From positions 1 to 36,873 of the forward strand of contig JBJEFI010000104.1 of assembly GCA_051873875.1 (NCBI GenBank): DNA of 36,873 bases, read 5' to 3'. A program made the position numbers and the translations under genes. Origin of the DNA: JBJEFI01 sp051873875 (GTDB taxonomy: Bacteria; Bacillota; Bacilli; Bacillales; Bacillaceae_G). The notes below the pieces were generated by a model. That model had not been told where the DNA came from. It ran no database searches and saw only the letters and a list, made by a program, of their open reading frames with translations. Shown piece by piece: positions 23,478 through 31,383 of this stretch. Every line of letters begins with the position of its first letter. The stretch's first letter is position 1.

Positions 23478-25400
23478 ATGTGGGTAGCGAAAAAGGAATA
23501 TTATGAACAGACACGCCTTTATCAATGGATGAAAGAGTTACAGTTTGAGAGCTATGATGATTTCTACAGAAAATCCATTGATGACATTCAATGGTTTTGG
23601 CAAGCGGCAGAAGAGAAGGTTGATTTTAGATGGGAGAAGAAATATGAACGTGTATTAGACCAAGAGAATGGTCTAGCATTCCCTAAGTGGTATGTAGGAG
23701 GAACATGTAATGTTATTGTATCGGCCTTGTTAAAGTGGACAAGAAAAGAAGAAACGAGACAAAGACAAGCATTACGGTTTGAAAATGAAAATGGAGATAC
23801 AGAGCAGTATACGTATGAAGAATTGTTCAAACGAGTAGAATCCTTTGCTGCAGGATTAAGGGAATTAGGCTTAAAAAAAGGCGACAGAGTTGTTTTATAT
23901 ATGCCGCTTATACCAGAAAATATTATTTCCTTTTTAAGTGTTATGTATTGTGGTGCAATTGTTGTTCCTGTGTTTTCAGGATTTGGTCAAGATGCCCTTG
24001 CTTCAAGAATAACAGGGTGTGGGGCAGCTTATATTATTACGAGTGAGAAGATGAATCGTCGTGGAAAAAGTATTTCCATGGTGGATAATGTAGAGGCAAT
24101 TTTAGCTCAATGTAATAGCGTTCAAAAGGTAATCGTACATAGAAGGGAAAAAAGCGAAAAGAGATATGTAAGCTGGAGTGAACTTGAAAAATGCAAGATA
24201 AGAAAACCTTATGAGGAAATGAACAGTGATGATCCACTAATGCTTATTTATACATCGGGCACTACAGGAAAACCAAAGGGGACCGTCCATGTTCATAGTG
24301 GCTTTCCGATAAAAGCGGCAGTTGATGGAGCTTTTGGTTTGGATATACGAGAAGGCGATTGCGTATGTTGGATTACAGATATGGGTTGGATGATGGGACC
24401 TTTTTTAGTATTTGCTACGTTATTAAATGGTGCCACAATGGTATTGTATGATGGTGCAACTGATTATCCCAATGACCAACGATTATGGGAAGTTATTCAA
24501 AATCATCGATTAACTCATCTAGGTATTTCTCCAACATTAATTCGCTCATTAATGGCTACAACAAACGTAGAAAAAATACAATTAGCTACTACACCATTAC
24601 GGGTATTTGCTTCCACTGGAGAGCCATGGAACCCAACAAGTTGGGAATGGTTATTTCATGAAGTGGGCAAAGGAAAGATTCCTATTTTTAATTATTCTGG
24701 TGGAACAGAAATTTCTGGGGGTATCTTAGGGAATGTACTTGTTAAAGACATAACGGCAGCAACTTTTAATGCAGCTTTATTGGGGATGGCGGCAGAAGTG
24801 AGAGATGAAGAAGGCCAGCTTGTTCAAAAAGAAGTAGGAGAGCTATGTCTTACAAAACCATGGGTTGGAATGACAAAGAGCTTTTGGCAAGACGATACCC
24901 GCTATATAGAAGCATATTGGAGTAAATTCCCAAATACATGGGTACATGGGGATTGGGTATATTTTGATGAAGGCTATTGGACGATTACAGGACGTTCTGA
25001 CGATACGTTAAATATAGCTGGAAAACGCATTGGGCCTACTGATTATGAATCACTTATCGGCAAACATGAAGACGTATTAGAATGTGGAACAATTGGGATA
25101 CCTCATTCTATAAAAGGAGAGGTAGCTTGTTGTTTCGTTGTGTTGAAACATGGAGAACGAGAGAAAGAAGAAGTTAGAAAGGAATTATTAAACATCGCTG
25201 TAATTGGCTTAGGAAAAGCATTGGTTCCAGCTCATATTTATTTTGTTGATGATTTGCCAAAAACGAGAAATGGAAAAGTGATGCGTCGTTTAATGAAGCG
25301 TGCTTATATGGGCGAAGAGTACGGAGATATTTCTTCTTTAGTTAATGCAAATGTATTAACAATGTATGAGCAGCTTGGCAAAGAAAGGCAACGTAAATAA
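23478..25400 (+). CDS. AMP-forming acyl-CoA synthetase (acetyl/acetoacetyl-CoA synthetase group)
   Basis: A 640-residue adenylate-forming ligase. An ACAS_N-like segment (YDDFYRKSIDDIQWFWQAA) precedes the core. Core motifs: YTSGTTGKPKG (phosphate loop), TDMGWMMGP, NYSGGTEISGGI, HGDWVYFDEG and TGRSDDTLNIAGKRIGP. The C-terminal NGKVMRR carries the acyl-adenylation lysine. It activates a carboxylic acid with ATP to an acyl-CoA; the substrate is unknown, with short branched or beta-keto acids plausible from the operon. AAGGGGG sits 8 bases before this ATG; an adjacent ATG 3 bases earlier is also possible. B. subtilis has a related ligase (yngI) earlier in its operon. Confidence 0.88.
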   Translation: MWVAKKEYYEQTRLYQWMKELQFESYDDFYRKSIDDIQWFWQAAEEKVDFRWEKKYERVLDQENGLAFPKWYVGGTCNVIVSALLKWTRKEETRQRQALRFENENGDTEQYTYEELFKRVESFAAGLRELGLKKGDRVVLYMPLIPENIISFLSVMYCGAIVVPVFSGFGQDALASRITGCGAAYIITSEKMNRRGKSISMVDNVEAILAQCNSVQKVIVHRREKSEKRYVSWSELEKCKIRKPYEEMNSDDPLMLIYTSGTTGKPKGTVHVHSGFPIKAAVDGAFGLDIREGDCVCWITDMGWMMGPFLVFATLLNGATMVLYDGATDYPNDQRLWEVIQNHRLTHLGISPTLIRSLMATTNVEKIQLATTPLRVFASTGEPWNPTSWEWLFHEVGKGKIPIFNYSGGTEISGGILGNVLVKDITAATFNAALLGMAAEVRDEEGQLVQKEVGELCLTKPWVGMTKSFWQDDTRYIEAYWSKFPNTWVHGDWVYFDEGYWTITGRSDDTLNIAGKRIGPTDYESLIGKHEDVLECGTIGIPHSIKGEVACCFVVLKHGEREKEEVRKELLNIAVIGLGKALVPAHIYFVDDLPKTRNGKVMRRLMKRAYMGEEYGDISSLVNANVLTMYEQLGKERQRK

Positions 25401-25418
25401 AGAAGGGGGAAAGAGCGG

Positions 25419-26201
25419 TTGGATTGGTTACAAGCATTTATTTTAGGATGTATCCAAGGACTAACAGAGTTTTTGCCTATTAGTAGTACAGGGCATTTAT
25501 ATCTTGGACGAAAAGTATTTGGATTAGAAGAAGCGGGTATTTTTTTAGATACGATGCTTCATATTGGAACGTTAGTAGCGATTTTTATTTATTATCGACA
25601 TGAGTTTTTGAAAATAATAAAAAAACCATTTAGTAAATTAACAGGTTTGTTAATTATTGGTTCAATTCCTGCTGCTGTTATTGGTATTTTATTTGAAGAC
25701 TTTTTTGATACTATTTCTAAAACGGGTGTTACAATTGGCTGGGAGTTTTTAGTGACAGGCGTTATTATGTGGTGGGCAGCAAATCAACGTGGTGGAAAAA
25801 AGGGAATGAAGGATATTTCATATAGCGATTCTTTTTTTATCGGTTGCTTTCAAGCGATAGCGATTTTTCCAGCTATCTCTCGTTCAGGAGCGACAATAGC
25901 GGGAGCTCTTTTGCGAAAGTTAGATCGTGAAACGGCTGCTTATTATTCTTTCTTATTATCAACACCGACCATATTAGGGGCGACTTTATTACAAGGAAGA
26001 AAACTTGTGACAGGAGAGGTAGTATCACCTATTTCAACGAGCGCTTTGATTATTGGAACAATTTCAGCTATCTTTTTTGGATATATTGCAATTACATGGA
26101 TGATTGCCTATTTAAAAGATAAGTCACTGAAAGTATTTGCCTATTATGTATGGATATTAGGTGCTATCATTCTTTTCTTACAAGCAATACACGTATTTTA
26201 A
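25419..26201 (+). CDS. uppP: Undecaprenyl-diphosphate phosphatase
   Basis: A 260-residue membrane protein of the UppP/BacA family, which removes a phosphate from undecaprenyl diphosphate to recycle the lipid carrier for cell-wall synthesis and gives bacitracin tolerance. The two catalytic repeats are present: QGLTEFLPISSTGHL (residues 13-27) and FPAISRSGATIAGAL in the second half. About eight hydrophobic segments are seen. The start is TTG, with AAGGGGG 9 bases upstream and no ATG alternative. It begins 18 bases after the acyl-CoA synthetase without a terminator, so it is likely the last gene of that transcript. Bacillaceae usually carry more than one such phosphatase. Confidence 0.92.
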   Translation: MDWLQAFILGCIQGLTEFLPISSTGHLYLGRKVFGLEEAGIFLDTMLHIGTLVAIFIYYRHEFLKIIKKPFSKLTGLLIIGSIPAAVIGILFEDFFDTISKTGVTIGWEFLVTGVIMWWAANQRGGKKGMKDISYSDSFFIGCFQAIAIFPAISRSGATIAGALLRKLDRETAAYYSFLLSTPTILGATLLQGRKLVTGEVVSPISTSALIIGTISAIFFGYIAITWMIAYLKDKSLKVFAYYVWILGAIILFLQAIHVF

Positions 26202-26212
26202 AATAGATAAAC

Positions 26213-26238
26213 AGCTAACTTTTTTGTTAGCTTTTTTT
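26213..26238 (+). terminator. Terminator after uppP
   Basis: A 7-base stem AGCTAAC / GTTAGCT with a T6 loop and a T6 tail, 12 bases after the uppP stop. Confidence 0.8.
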
Positions 26239-26250
26239 ATTTGTCGATTT

Positions 26251-26280
26251 TTGTCATATGATTTATGTTCGAAATATATT
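26251..26280 (+). promoter_or_regulatory. Promoter of the arg operon
   Basis: A -35 box TTGTCA (26251-26256, 5 of 6), an 18-base spacer and a -10 box TATATT (26275-26280, 5 of 6). This is a good sigma-A-type promoter right after the uppP terminator. Confidence 0.7.
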
Positions 26281-26316
26281 GATAATTCATAAATATTAAA
26301 TTAAATTAATATTTAT
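26281..26316. promoter_or_regulatory. Candidate ArgR/AhrC operator region
   Basis: A perfect 11-base inverted repeat ATAAATATTAA (26289-26299) / TTAATATTTAT (26306-26316) begins at the expected transcription start. Next to it, the minus strand of 26281-26290 reads ATGAATTATC, a half match to the ARG box (TGAAT, then an AT-rich centre). The position fits arginine-dependent repression; the match to the ARG-box consensus is only partial. Confidence 0.5.
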
Positions 26317-26346
26317 ACAAAAAATTAAGGAGATGAATTAAAAGCA

Positions 26347-27381
26347 ATGAATATTTCAATTGTAGGTGGCACAGGATATGGCGGTTTAGAACTAATTAGG
26401 TTACTTCGGCAACACCCGTGTGTGAGTAATTTAAGTGTGTATGGAAGTAATGAAAACTTAGAAGGAATTCATTCATTGTATCCGCACTTACAATTAAATA
26501 CAACTTATGAAATAAAAGAAATAAAAATAGAAGAAATGAAAAAGAGCGATATTGTCTTTTTAGCAACGCCGCCTGGGTTATCAAAAAATGTGACGCCATC
26601 TCTATTAGAGGGGGATTGTCGTATTATTGATTTATCGGGTGATTATCGACTGAAAGATCGAGAAAGCTATGAAGCGTGGTATGGAAAAGAGGGTGCACAA
26701 GAAAAAGACCTTCGTTTAGCTATATATGGATTAAGTGAATGGATGAAAGAATATATCGTAAGTGCAAAATTAATTGCCAATCCAGGATGCTATGCAACAG
26801 CAGCATTATTAGGATTAGCACCATTGTTACAGGCGAATATTGTGGAATCAAAAGGCATTGTAGTTGATGGAAAATCAGGTGTTTCTGGAGCGGGAAAAGG
26901 ATTGTCGGCCCTTACTCATTTTTCACAAGTAAATGAAAATCTTCACATTTATAAAGTGAATCGTCATCAGCATATTCCAGAAATTGAACAAATGATGAAG
27001 AATTGGAATGAAGGAACGAAGCCAATTACCTTTAGTACACATCTGGTTCCCATGACAAGGGGAATTATGACAACCATTTATGCGCAAGCACAGGAAGAAA
27101 TGACAGCAGAGAAATTGTATGACTATTATTTGCACTATTATGAAGGAAAGCATTTTGTACGACTAAGGCCATTAGGCGTATTTCCTGCAACAAAAGAAGT
27201 TTATGGCTCTAATTATTGTGATATTGGCGTAGCTTATGACAAGCGAACAAATATGATTACGATTGTTAGTGTTATTGATAATTTAATGAAAGGTGCAGCT
27301 GGGCAGGCCGTACAAAATATGAACATTATGTTAGGGATAAATGAAGAAATAGGGCTAGAGGGGACGCCTTTATTTCCATAA
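26347..27381 (+). CDS. argC: N-acetyl-gamma-glutamyl-phosphate reductase
   Basis: A 344-residue NADPH-dependent reductase, third step of ornithine synthesis: N-acetylglutamyl phosphate to the semialdehyde. The nucleotide loop is IVGGTGYGGLEL at the N-terminus, and the catalytic cysteine is C148 in LIANPGCYATAALLGLAPL. HRHQHIPEIEQ and HLVPMTRGIM are also family blocks. The length is normal. The ribosome site AAGGAG lies about 14 bases before the ATG, which is long, and no nearer alternative exists. It is the first gene of argCJBD. Confidence 0.95.
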   Translation: MNISIVGGTGYGGLELIRLLRQHPCVSNLSVYGSNENLEGIHSLYPHLQLNTTYEIKEIKIEEMKKSDIVFLATPPGLSKNVTPSLLEGDCRIIDLSGDYRLKDRESYEAWYGKEGAQEKDLRLAIYGLSEWMKEYIVSAKLIANPGCYATAALLGLAPLLQANIVESKGIVVDGKSGVSGAGKGLSALTHFSQVNENLHIYKVNRHQHIPEIEQMMKNWNEGTKPITFSTHLVPMTRGIMTTIYAQAQEEMTAEKLYDYYLHYYEGKHFVRLRPLGVFPATKEVYGSNYCDIGVAYDKRTNMITIVSVIDNLMKGAAGQAVQNMNIMLGINEEIGLEGTPLFP

Positions 27382-27398
27382 AAGAAGGGTGAGAGAAA

Positions 27399-28634
27399 AT
27401 GATAACACATTATAGTCATATGCCAAATTGTATGAAAGTAGAAAATGGAAGTATTATTACACCAAAAGGTTTTTCTGCATGTGGTGTACACGCAGGATTG
27501 CGCAAAAGTCGTTATGATTTAGGGGTTATTTTGTCTGATGTACCAGCGGAGGCAACTGCTGTATATACGCAAAATGTATTTCAAGCAGCACCAATTACAT
27601 TAACAAAAGATAGCTTAGCAGTAGAAGGGAAGATTCAAGCTGTAATTGTGAATAGTGCATGTGCCAATGCATGTACAGGAAGATTAGGGTATGAAAATGC
27701 CTATCAAACGAGAGCAATGGTAGCGAAAAAGTTTGATTTACCTCATTATCATGTTGCAGTAGCATCTACGGGTGTTATTGGAGAACAATTAAAAATGGAT
27801 AAGATGGTAGAAGGAATTGATAAGCTTAAACCATCTAAACATAAAGAAGAAGTAGATGCGTTTCATGAAGCGATTTTGACAACAGATTTAGTCGTAAAAA
27901 GTGCTTGCTATGAAACGATGATAGATGGAGAAATGGTTACAATCGGCGGTGCAGCAAAAGGATCTGGTATGATTCATCCAAATATGGCAACAATGCTTGG
28001 CTTTGTTACAACAGATGCAGTGATTGGTCATGATAGTTTACTAGAAGCCCTTCGAGAAGTAATTGATGTTACATTCAATCAAATTACAGTTGATGGTGAA
28101 ACATCTACAAACGATATGGTATTGGTAATGGCAAATGGATTTGCCAATCATCAGCCCTTAACAAAAGAACATCCTGATTGGTCAAAATTTGTATATACAC
28201 TCAAACGTGTTTGTGAAGACTTAGCAAAGAAAATAGCGAGAGATGGTGAGGGAGCAACGAAATTAATCGAAGCTAGTATTATAGGTGCAAACTCAGATGA
28301 AGATGCAAATAAAATTGCTAAAAAAATTGTAGGCTCTAGTTTAGTGAAAACGGCAGTATTCGGAGAAGATGCGAACTGGGGACGTATTATTGGTGCAATG
28401 GGACATAGTGAAGCAATGATTGATCCAGAGGTGGTTGATATTTATATAGGTGATTTTCCTGTTTTATTAAAGAGTCAACCAAATTGTTTTAGTGAAGAAA
28501 TTTTAGCAGATTACTTAAGAAGTGAACATATTCATATTATGGTAAACTGTAACATAGGAGAGGGGCAAGGGAAAGCTTGGGGATGCGATTTAAGTTATGA
28601 TTATGTGAAAATAAATGCCTCTTATCGTACGTAG
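27399..28634 (+). CDS. argJ: Bifunctional ornithine acetyltransferase / N-acetylglutamate synthase
   Basis: A 411-residue Ntn-fold enzyme that moves acetyl from N-acetylornithine to glutamate, allowing acetyl recycling, and may also use acetyl-CoA. It matures by self-cleavage at the conserved KGSGMIHPNMATMLGF segment; T198 (in MATML) becomes the N-terminal nucleophile of the beta chain. NSACANACTG and GEDANWGRIIGAMG are typical. AAGGGTGAG precedes the ATG. With argJ present, a separate argE deacetylase is not needed. Confidence 0.95.
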   Translation: MITHYSHMPNCMKVENGSIITPKGFSACGVHAGLRKSRYDLGVILSDVPAEATAVYTQNVFQAAPITLTKDSLAVEGKIQAVIVNSACANACTGRLGYENAYQTRAMVAKKFDLPHYHVAVASTGVIGEQLKMDKMVEGIDKLKPSKHKEEVDAFHEAILTTDLVVKSACYETMIDGEMVTIGGAAKGSGMIHPNMATMLGFVTTDAVIGHDSLLEALREVIDVTFNQITVDGETSTNDMVLVMANGFANHQPLTKEHPDWSKFVYTLKRVCEDLAKKIARDGEGATKLIEASIIGANSDEDANKIAKKIVGSSLVKTAVFGEDANWGRIIGAMGHSEAMIDPEVVDIYIGDFPVLLKSQPNCFSEEILADYLRSEHIHIMVNCNIGEGQGKAWGCDLSYDYVKINASYRT

Positions 28635-28644
28635 GAGAATGATA

Positions 28645-29436
28645 ATGAAAAAATATGTGGTAATTAAATGTGGAGGAAGTTTATTAACACGTTTGTCGGT
28701 TCAATTTTTTGAAAACATAAAAAATTTCCAAACGAATGGTTATGCAGTTATCCTCGTTCATGGTGGTGGTCCTGAGATTGATACGTATGGGGAAAAATTA
28801 AATCTTGTACCGAAGAAGATAGATGGGGTACGAGTAACAGATGATGCGACGATGAATGTAGTGTCGATGGTATTGAATGGTCTAGTCAATAAACGATTGG
28901 TTAGTCAGCTCCTTCAACGTGGCTTTTCAGCAATTGGATTATCAGGTGTGGATGATGGTTTATTACAGGCAACATCTTTAAATAAAGAGACGTATGGAAA
29001 TGTCGGCGTTGTAAAAAGTGTTAAAGAAGAACTATTAAAAAAATGCAGCGAACAAAGTGTAGTTGTATTGTCACCTGTTGGAGTTGATGAAGACTATCAA
29101 ATTGTTAATATTAATGGGGATATAGCAGCTGGGGCAGTTGCTTATCATTTACAAGCAGAGATGCTTATTTTAGCAACTGATGTGGATGGTATTATGGAAA
29201 ATGGTGTTGTTATAAAAGAAATTACAGAAGAACAGATAAAAGAGTTAATGAAGAACAAAGTGATTACAGGTGGGATGATTCCAAAAGTACAATCAGCTTG
29301 TGATGCCCTGACTTTCGGAGTGCAAATGGTTTGTATAACAAATGGAAGCAAACAATTTTTGTCAAAAGATGGCTCCGTTCGTGGTACAATGATAGCCAAG
29401 GAGAGTGATTCTTTTGAAAAGTTCGTTATTTCATAA
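28645..29436 (+). CDS. argB: Acetylglutamate kinase
   Basis: A 263-residue amino-acid kinase that phosphorylates N-acetylglutamate with ATP. The phosphate-binding start is VVIKCGGSLL (Cys where many have Phe), then VHGGGPEIDTY for N-acetylglutamate, NINGDIAAGAVAYHL, LATDVDGIM and ITGGMIPKV. It lacks the N-terminal helix seen in arginine-inhibited hexameric forms, so it is probably not feedback-inhibited by arginine (inference). AGGAG lies 7 bases before this ATG; a second ATG 6 bases upstream is possible. It starts 10 bases after the argJ stop. Confidence 0.94.
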   Translation: MKKYVVIKCGGSLLTRLSVQFFENIKNFQTNGYAVILVHGGGPEIDTYGEKLNLVPKKIDGVRVTDDATMNVVSMVLNGLVNKRLVSQLLQRGFSAIGLSGVDDGLLQATSLNKETYGNVGVVKSVKEELLKKCSEQSVVVLSPVGVDEDYQIVNINGDIAAGAVAYHLQAEMLILATDVDGIMENGVVIKEITEEQIKELMKNKVITGGMIPKVQSACDALTFGVQMVCITNGSKQFLSKDGSVRGTMIAKESDSFEKFVIS

Positions 29437-30571
29437 TTATTCAAGAAGAGAAATTGAAATTGTGAAAGGAAAAGGAGCAATGGTCTGGGATCAAAATGGC
29501 AAAGAATATCTAGATTTTATTGCTGGAATTGCAGTATGTAACTTAGGACATTGTCATGATGATGTTGTAGAAGCTGTTGAAAAACAACTACATACACTCT
29601 GGCATACTTCTAATTTATTCCAAAATTCTTTGCAAGAAGAAGTTGCCCAAATGTTAACAAATAATTGTTGTGGGAATTATGTTTTCTTCTGTAATAGTGG
29701 AACAGAGGCAAATGAAGCGGCTATTAAGTTGGCTCGTAAATATACAGGGAAAGAAAAAATGATTACCTTTCAACATTCTTTTCATGGACGCACATTTGCA
29801 GCAATGAGCGCAACTGGTCAAGAAAAAGTAAAAGCTGGATTTGGAAGTATGGTTCAGGAATTTGTTCATTTGCCATTTAATGATGTACTTTCTTTTGAAG
29901 AAGAAATGGATGAAACAGTAAGTGCAGTCTTACTGGAGGTAATTCAAGGAGAAGGTGGCGTCAATATTGGTCAAAAGCCTTTCTTAAAAGCAGTAGAAGC
30001 GGCTTGTAAAAAATATGGGGCATTATTAATTGTAGATGAGGTACAAACAGGAATCGGTCGTACAGGAAAGCCATTTGGATATCAACACTTTGATATTGAA
30101 CCAGATATTATAACTGTTGCTAAGGGATTAGGAAATGGATTTCCAGTAGGAGCAATCATAGGGAAAGAACATTTATTTGATACATTCAATCCAGGTAGTC
30201 ATGGTTCAACATTTGGCGGAAATAAATTAGCAATGAGTGCAGCAAAAGCCGTTTTACAACATGTTTTTGAACCAGAATTTTTAAAGGATGTAAAACAACT
30301 AGGAGACTTTTATATAAATGCTTTAAAAGAAGCGCTTAAGGATGTAGAACAAGTTGCAAATATTCGTGGGAAAGGGTTAATTCTTGGAATAGAATGTGAT
30401 GCACCAGTTCATGAAATTATTTTAGAAGCAGAAAAAAATGGACTTTTACTCGTATCGGCAGGAACAAATGTTATTCGACTTTTACCACCCCTTAATGTAA
30501 CAAAGGAACAACTGGAGAAAAGTATTGAAGTGATAAAAGCATCTATTTTGCATGTAGGATGCAACGTATAA
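29414..30571 (+). CDS. argD: Acetylornithine aminotransferase
   Basis: A 385-residue class III PLP aminotransferase converting N-acetylglutamate semialdehyde and glutamate to N-acetylornithine. The PLP lysine is K237 in ITVAKGLGNGFPVGA. Supporting motifs are FFCNSGTEANEAAIKLAR, SFHGRTFAAM and LLIVDEVQTGIGRTG. The TTG start has AAGGAG 9 bases upstream; a GTG 9 bases earlier abuts that site. It overlaps argB by 23 bases, implying coupling. It ends the visible arg operon; carAB and argF, which follow in B. subtilis, are absent here. Confidence 0.94.
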   Translation: MKSSLFHNYSRREIEIVKGKGAMVWDQNGKEYLDFIAGIAVCNLGHCHDDVVEAVEKQLHTLWHTSNLFQNSLQEEVAQMLTNNCCGNYVFFCNSGTEANEAAIKLARKYTGKEKMITFQHSFHGRTFAAMSATGQEKVKAGFGSMVQEFVHLPFNDVLSFEEEMDETVSAVLLEVIQGEGGVNIGQKPFLKAVEAACKKYGALLIVDEVQTGIGRTGKPFGYQHFDIEPDIITVAKGLGNGFPVGAIIGKEHLFDTFNPGSHGSTFGGNKLAMSAAKAVLQHVFEPEFLKDVKQLGDFYINALKEALKDVEQVANIRGKGLILGIECDAPVHEIILEAEKNGLLLVSAGTNVIRLLPPLNVTKEQLEKSIEVIKASILHVGCNV

Positions 30572-30585
30572 AGAGATTTAAATGC

Positions 30586-30610
30586 CCATTATTGAGCATT
30601 TCAATAATGG
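30586..30610. terminator. Hairpin after argD, lacking a T-run
   Basis: A 9-base stem CCATTATTG / CAATAATGG with a 7-base loop, 14 bases after the argD stop. With no T-tract it is at best a weak terminator or a 3'-end stabiliser. Confidence 0.45.
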
Positions 30611-30690
30611 TAAATAGAAAATAAAGACGCCTCTTATATTATCTGAAAATTTAAAAATAATCATTTACTATCAATTTTCGGAAAAAATTT

Positions 30691-30719
30691 TTTACAAAAA
30701 TAGTAGCAGCGATTAAAAT
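30691..30719 (+). promoter_or_regulatory. Promoter of the 159-helical-protein gene at 30745
   Basis: A -35 box TTTACA (5 of 6), a 17-base spacer and a -10 box TAAAAT (5 of 6), ending 25 bases before the start codon. Confidence 0.65.
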
Positions 30720-30744
30720 AAAAGAAGGATAGGAGGGGTTAGTA

Positions 30745-31236
30745 ATGTTGTTAAAAGAAATGCGGATGGATGAATGGGGATATGTGTTAAATAAGTTAAA
30801 AGAAATTGAGAAGATTAACAAAGGGGATGTATTCTCATACCCTGCTATTAATTGGATAACAGAGAAGATAAAGGAAATTCGTACAGACATTGAATTTAGC
30901 ATTGAAGGAACAAAGTTAACACAATCAGATGAAGTGAATGAGGTGTTAATTAAAGAGCAGGATCATGTAATTGAAGACTGTAAAGATGCTATTTACAAAA
31001 TGGAAGATGAACTTATCGAGTGTTCGAAGTTGTACATTGAACGTCACGCAGCAATGAATGCAGCAAGAATTAGCCATGAAAAAATGCTAACATTCCGTTA
31101 TCGCCGCAGAATGACACATGAAGAAGCCTTATGTGTAGAAAGTTATCGTCAATTATTTGAGCTATATGAAAAAGCAAATGATTTTATTATCCACGCAACT
31201 GAAGAGAATTTTAAAACGTTATTAACTAGTAAGTAG
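30745..31236 (+). CDS. Helical protein of unknown function
   Basis: A 163-residue soluble protein rich in Glu and Lys, with predicted long helices and no signal peptide. Residues 55-100 look coiled-coil-like, and the segment FRYRRRMTHEEA near residue 118 is strongly basic. No cysteine ribbon or catalytic motif is seen. AGGAGGGG stands 6 bases before the ATG. It is a single gene with its own promoter and terminator, placed just upstream of a helicase gene. I do not recognise a family. Confidence 0.65.
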   Translation: MLLKEMRMDEWGYVLNKLKEIEKINKGDVFSYPAINWITEKIKEIRTDIEFSIEGTKLTQSDEVNEVLIKEQDHVIEDCKDAIYKMEDELIECSKLYIERHAAMNAARISHEKMLTFRYRRRMTHEEALCVESYRQLFELYEKANDFIIHATEENFKTLLTSK

Positions 31237-31267
31237 AAATTTTTTGTCATTATACTTTATTTTTTGA

Positions 31268-31298
31268 AGAGGTAGAAACATTCTACCTCTCTTTTTTT
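31268..31298 (+). terminator. Terminator after the helical protein gene
   Basis: A 10-base stem AGAGGTAGAA / TTCTACCTCT with an ACA loop and a T7 tail. Confidence 0.85.
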
Positions 31299-31383
31299 AT
31301 GAAAATGGATTTAATATTTTATTTAGTTCGAAACAGTGATAAGGTATACTAATGGAAAATGGATGAAGAAGGGAAACAAGAAA

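Noticed and set aside
26333..26341. Mini-frame ATGAATTAA after AAGGAG before argC
   Set aside because: The ATG directly abuts the ribosome site, leaving no spacing; it is probably only part of the argC leader.
29145..29480. A 111-codon minus-strand frame across the argB-argD junction
   Set aside because: Antisense to two well-supported overlapping genes, without a ribosome site.
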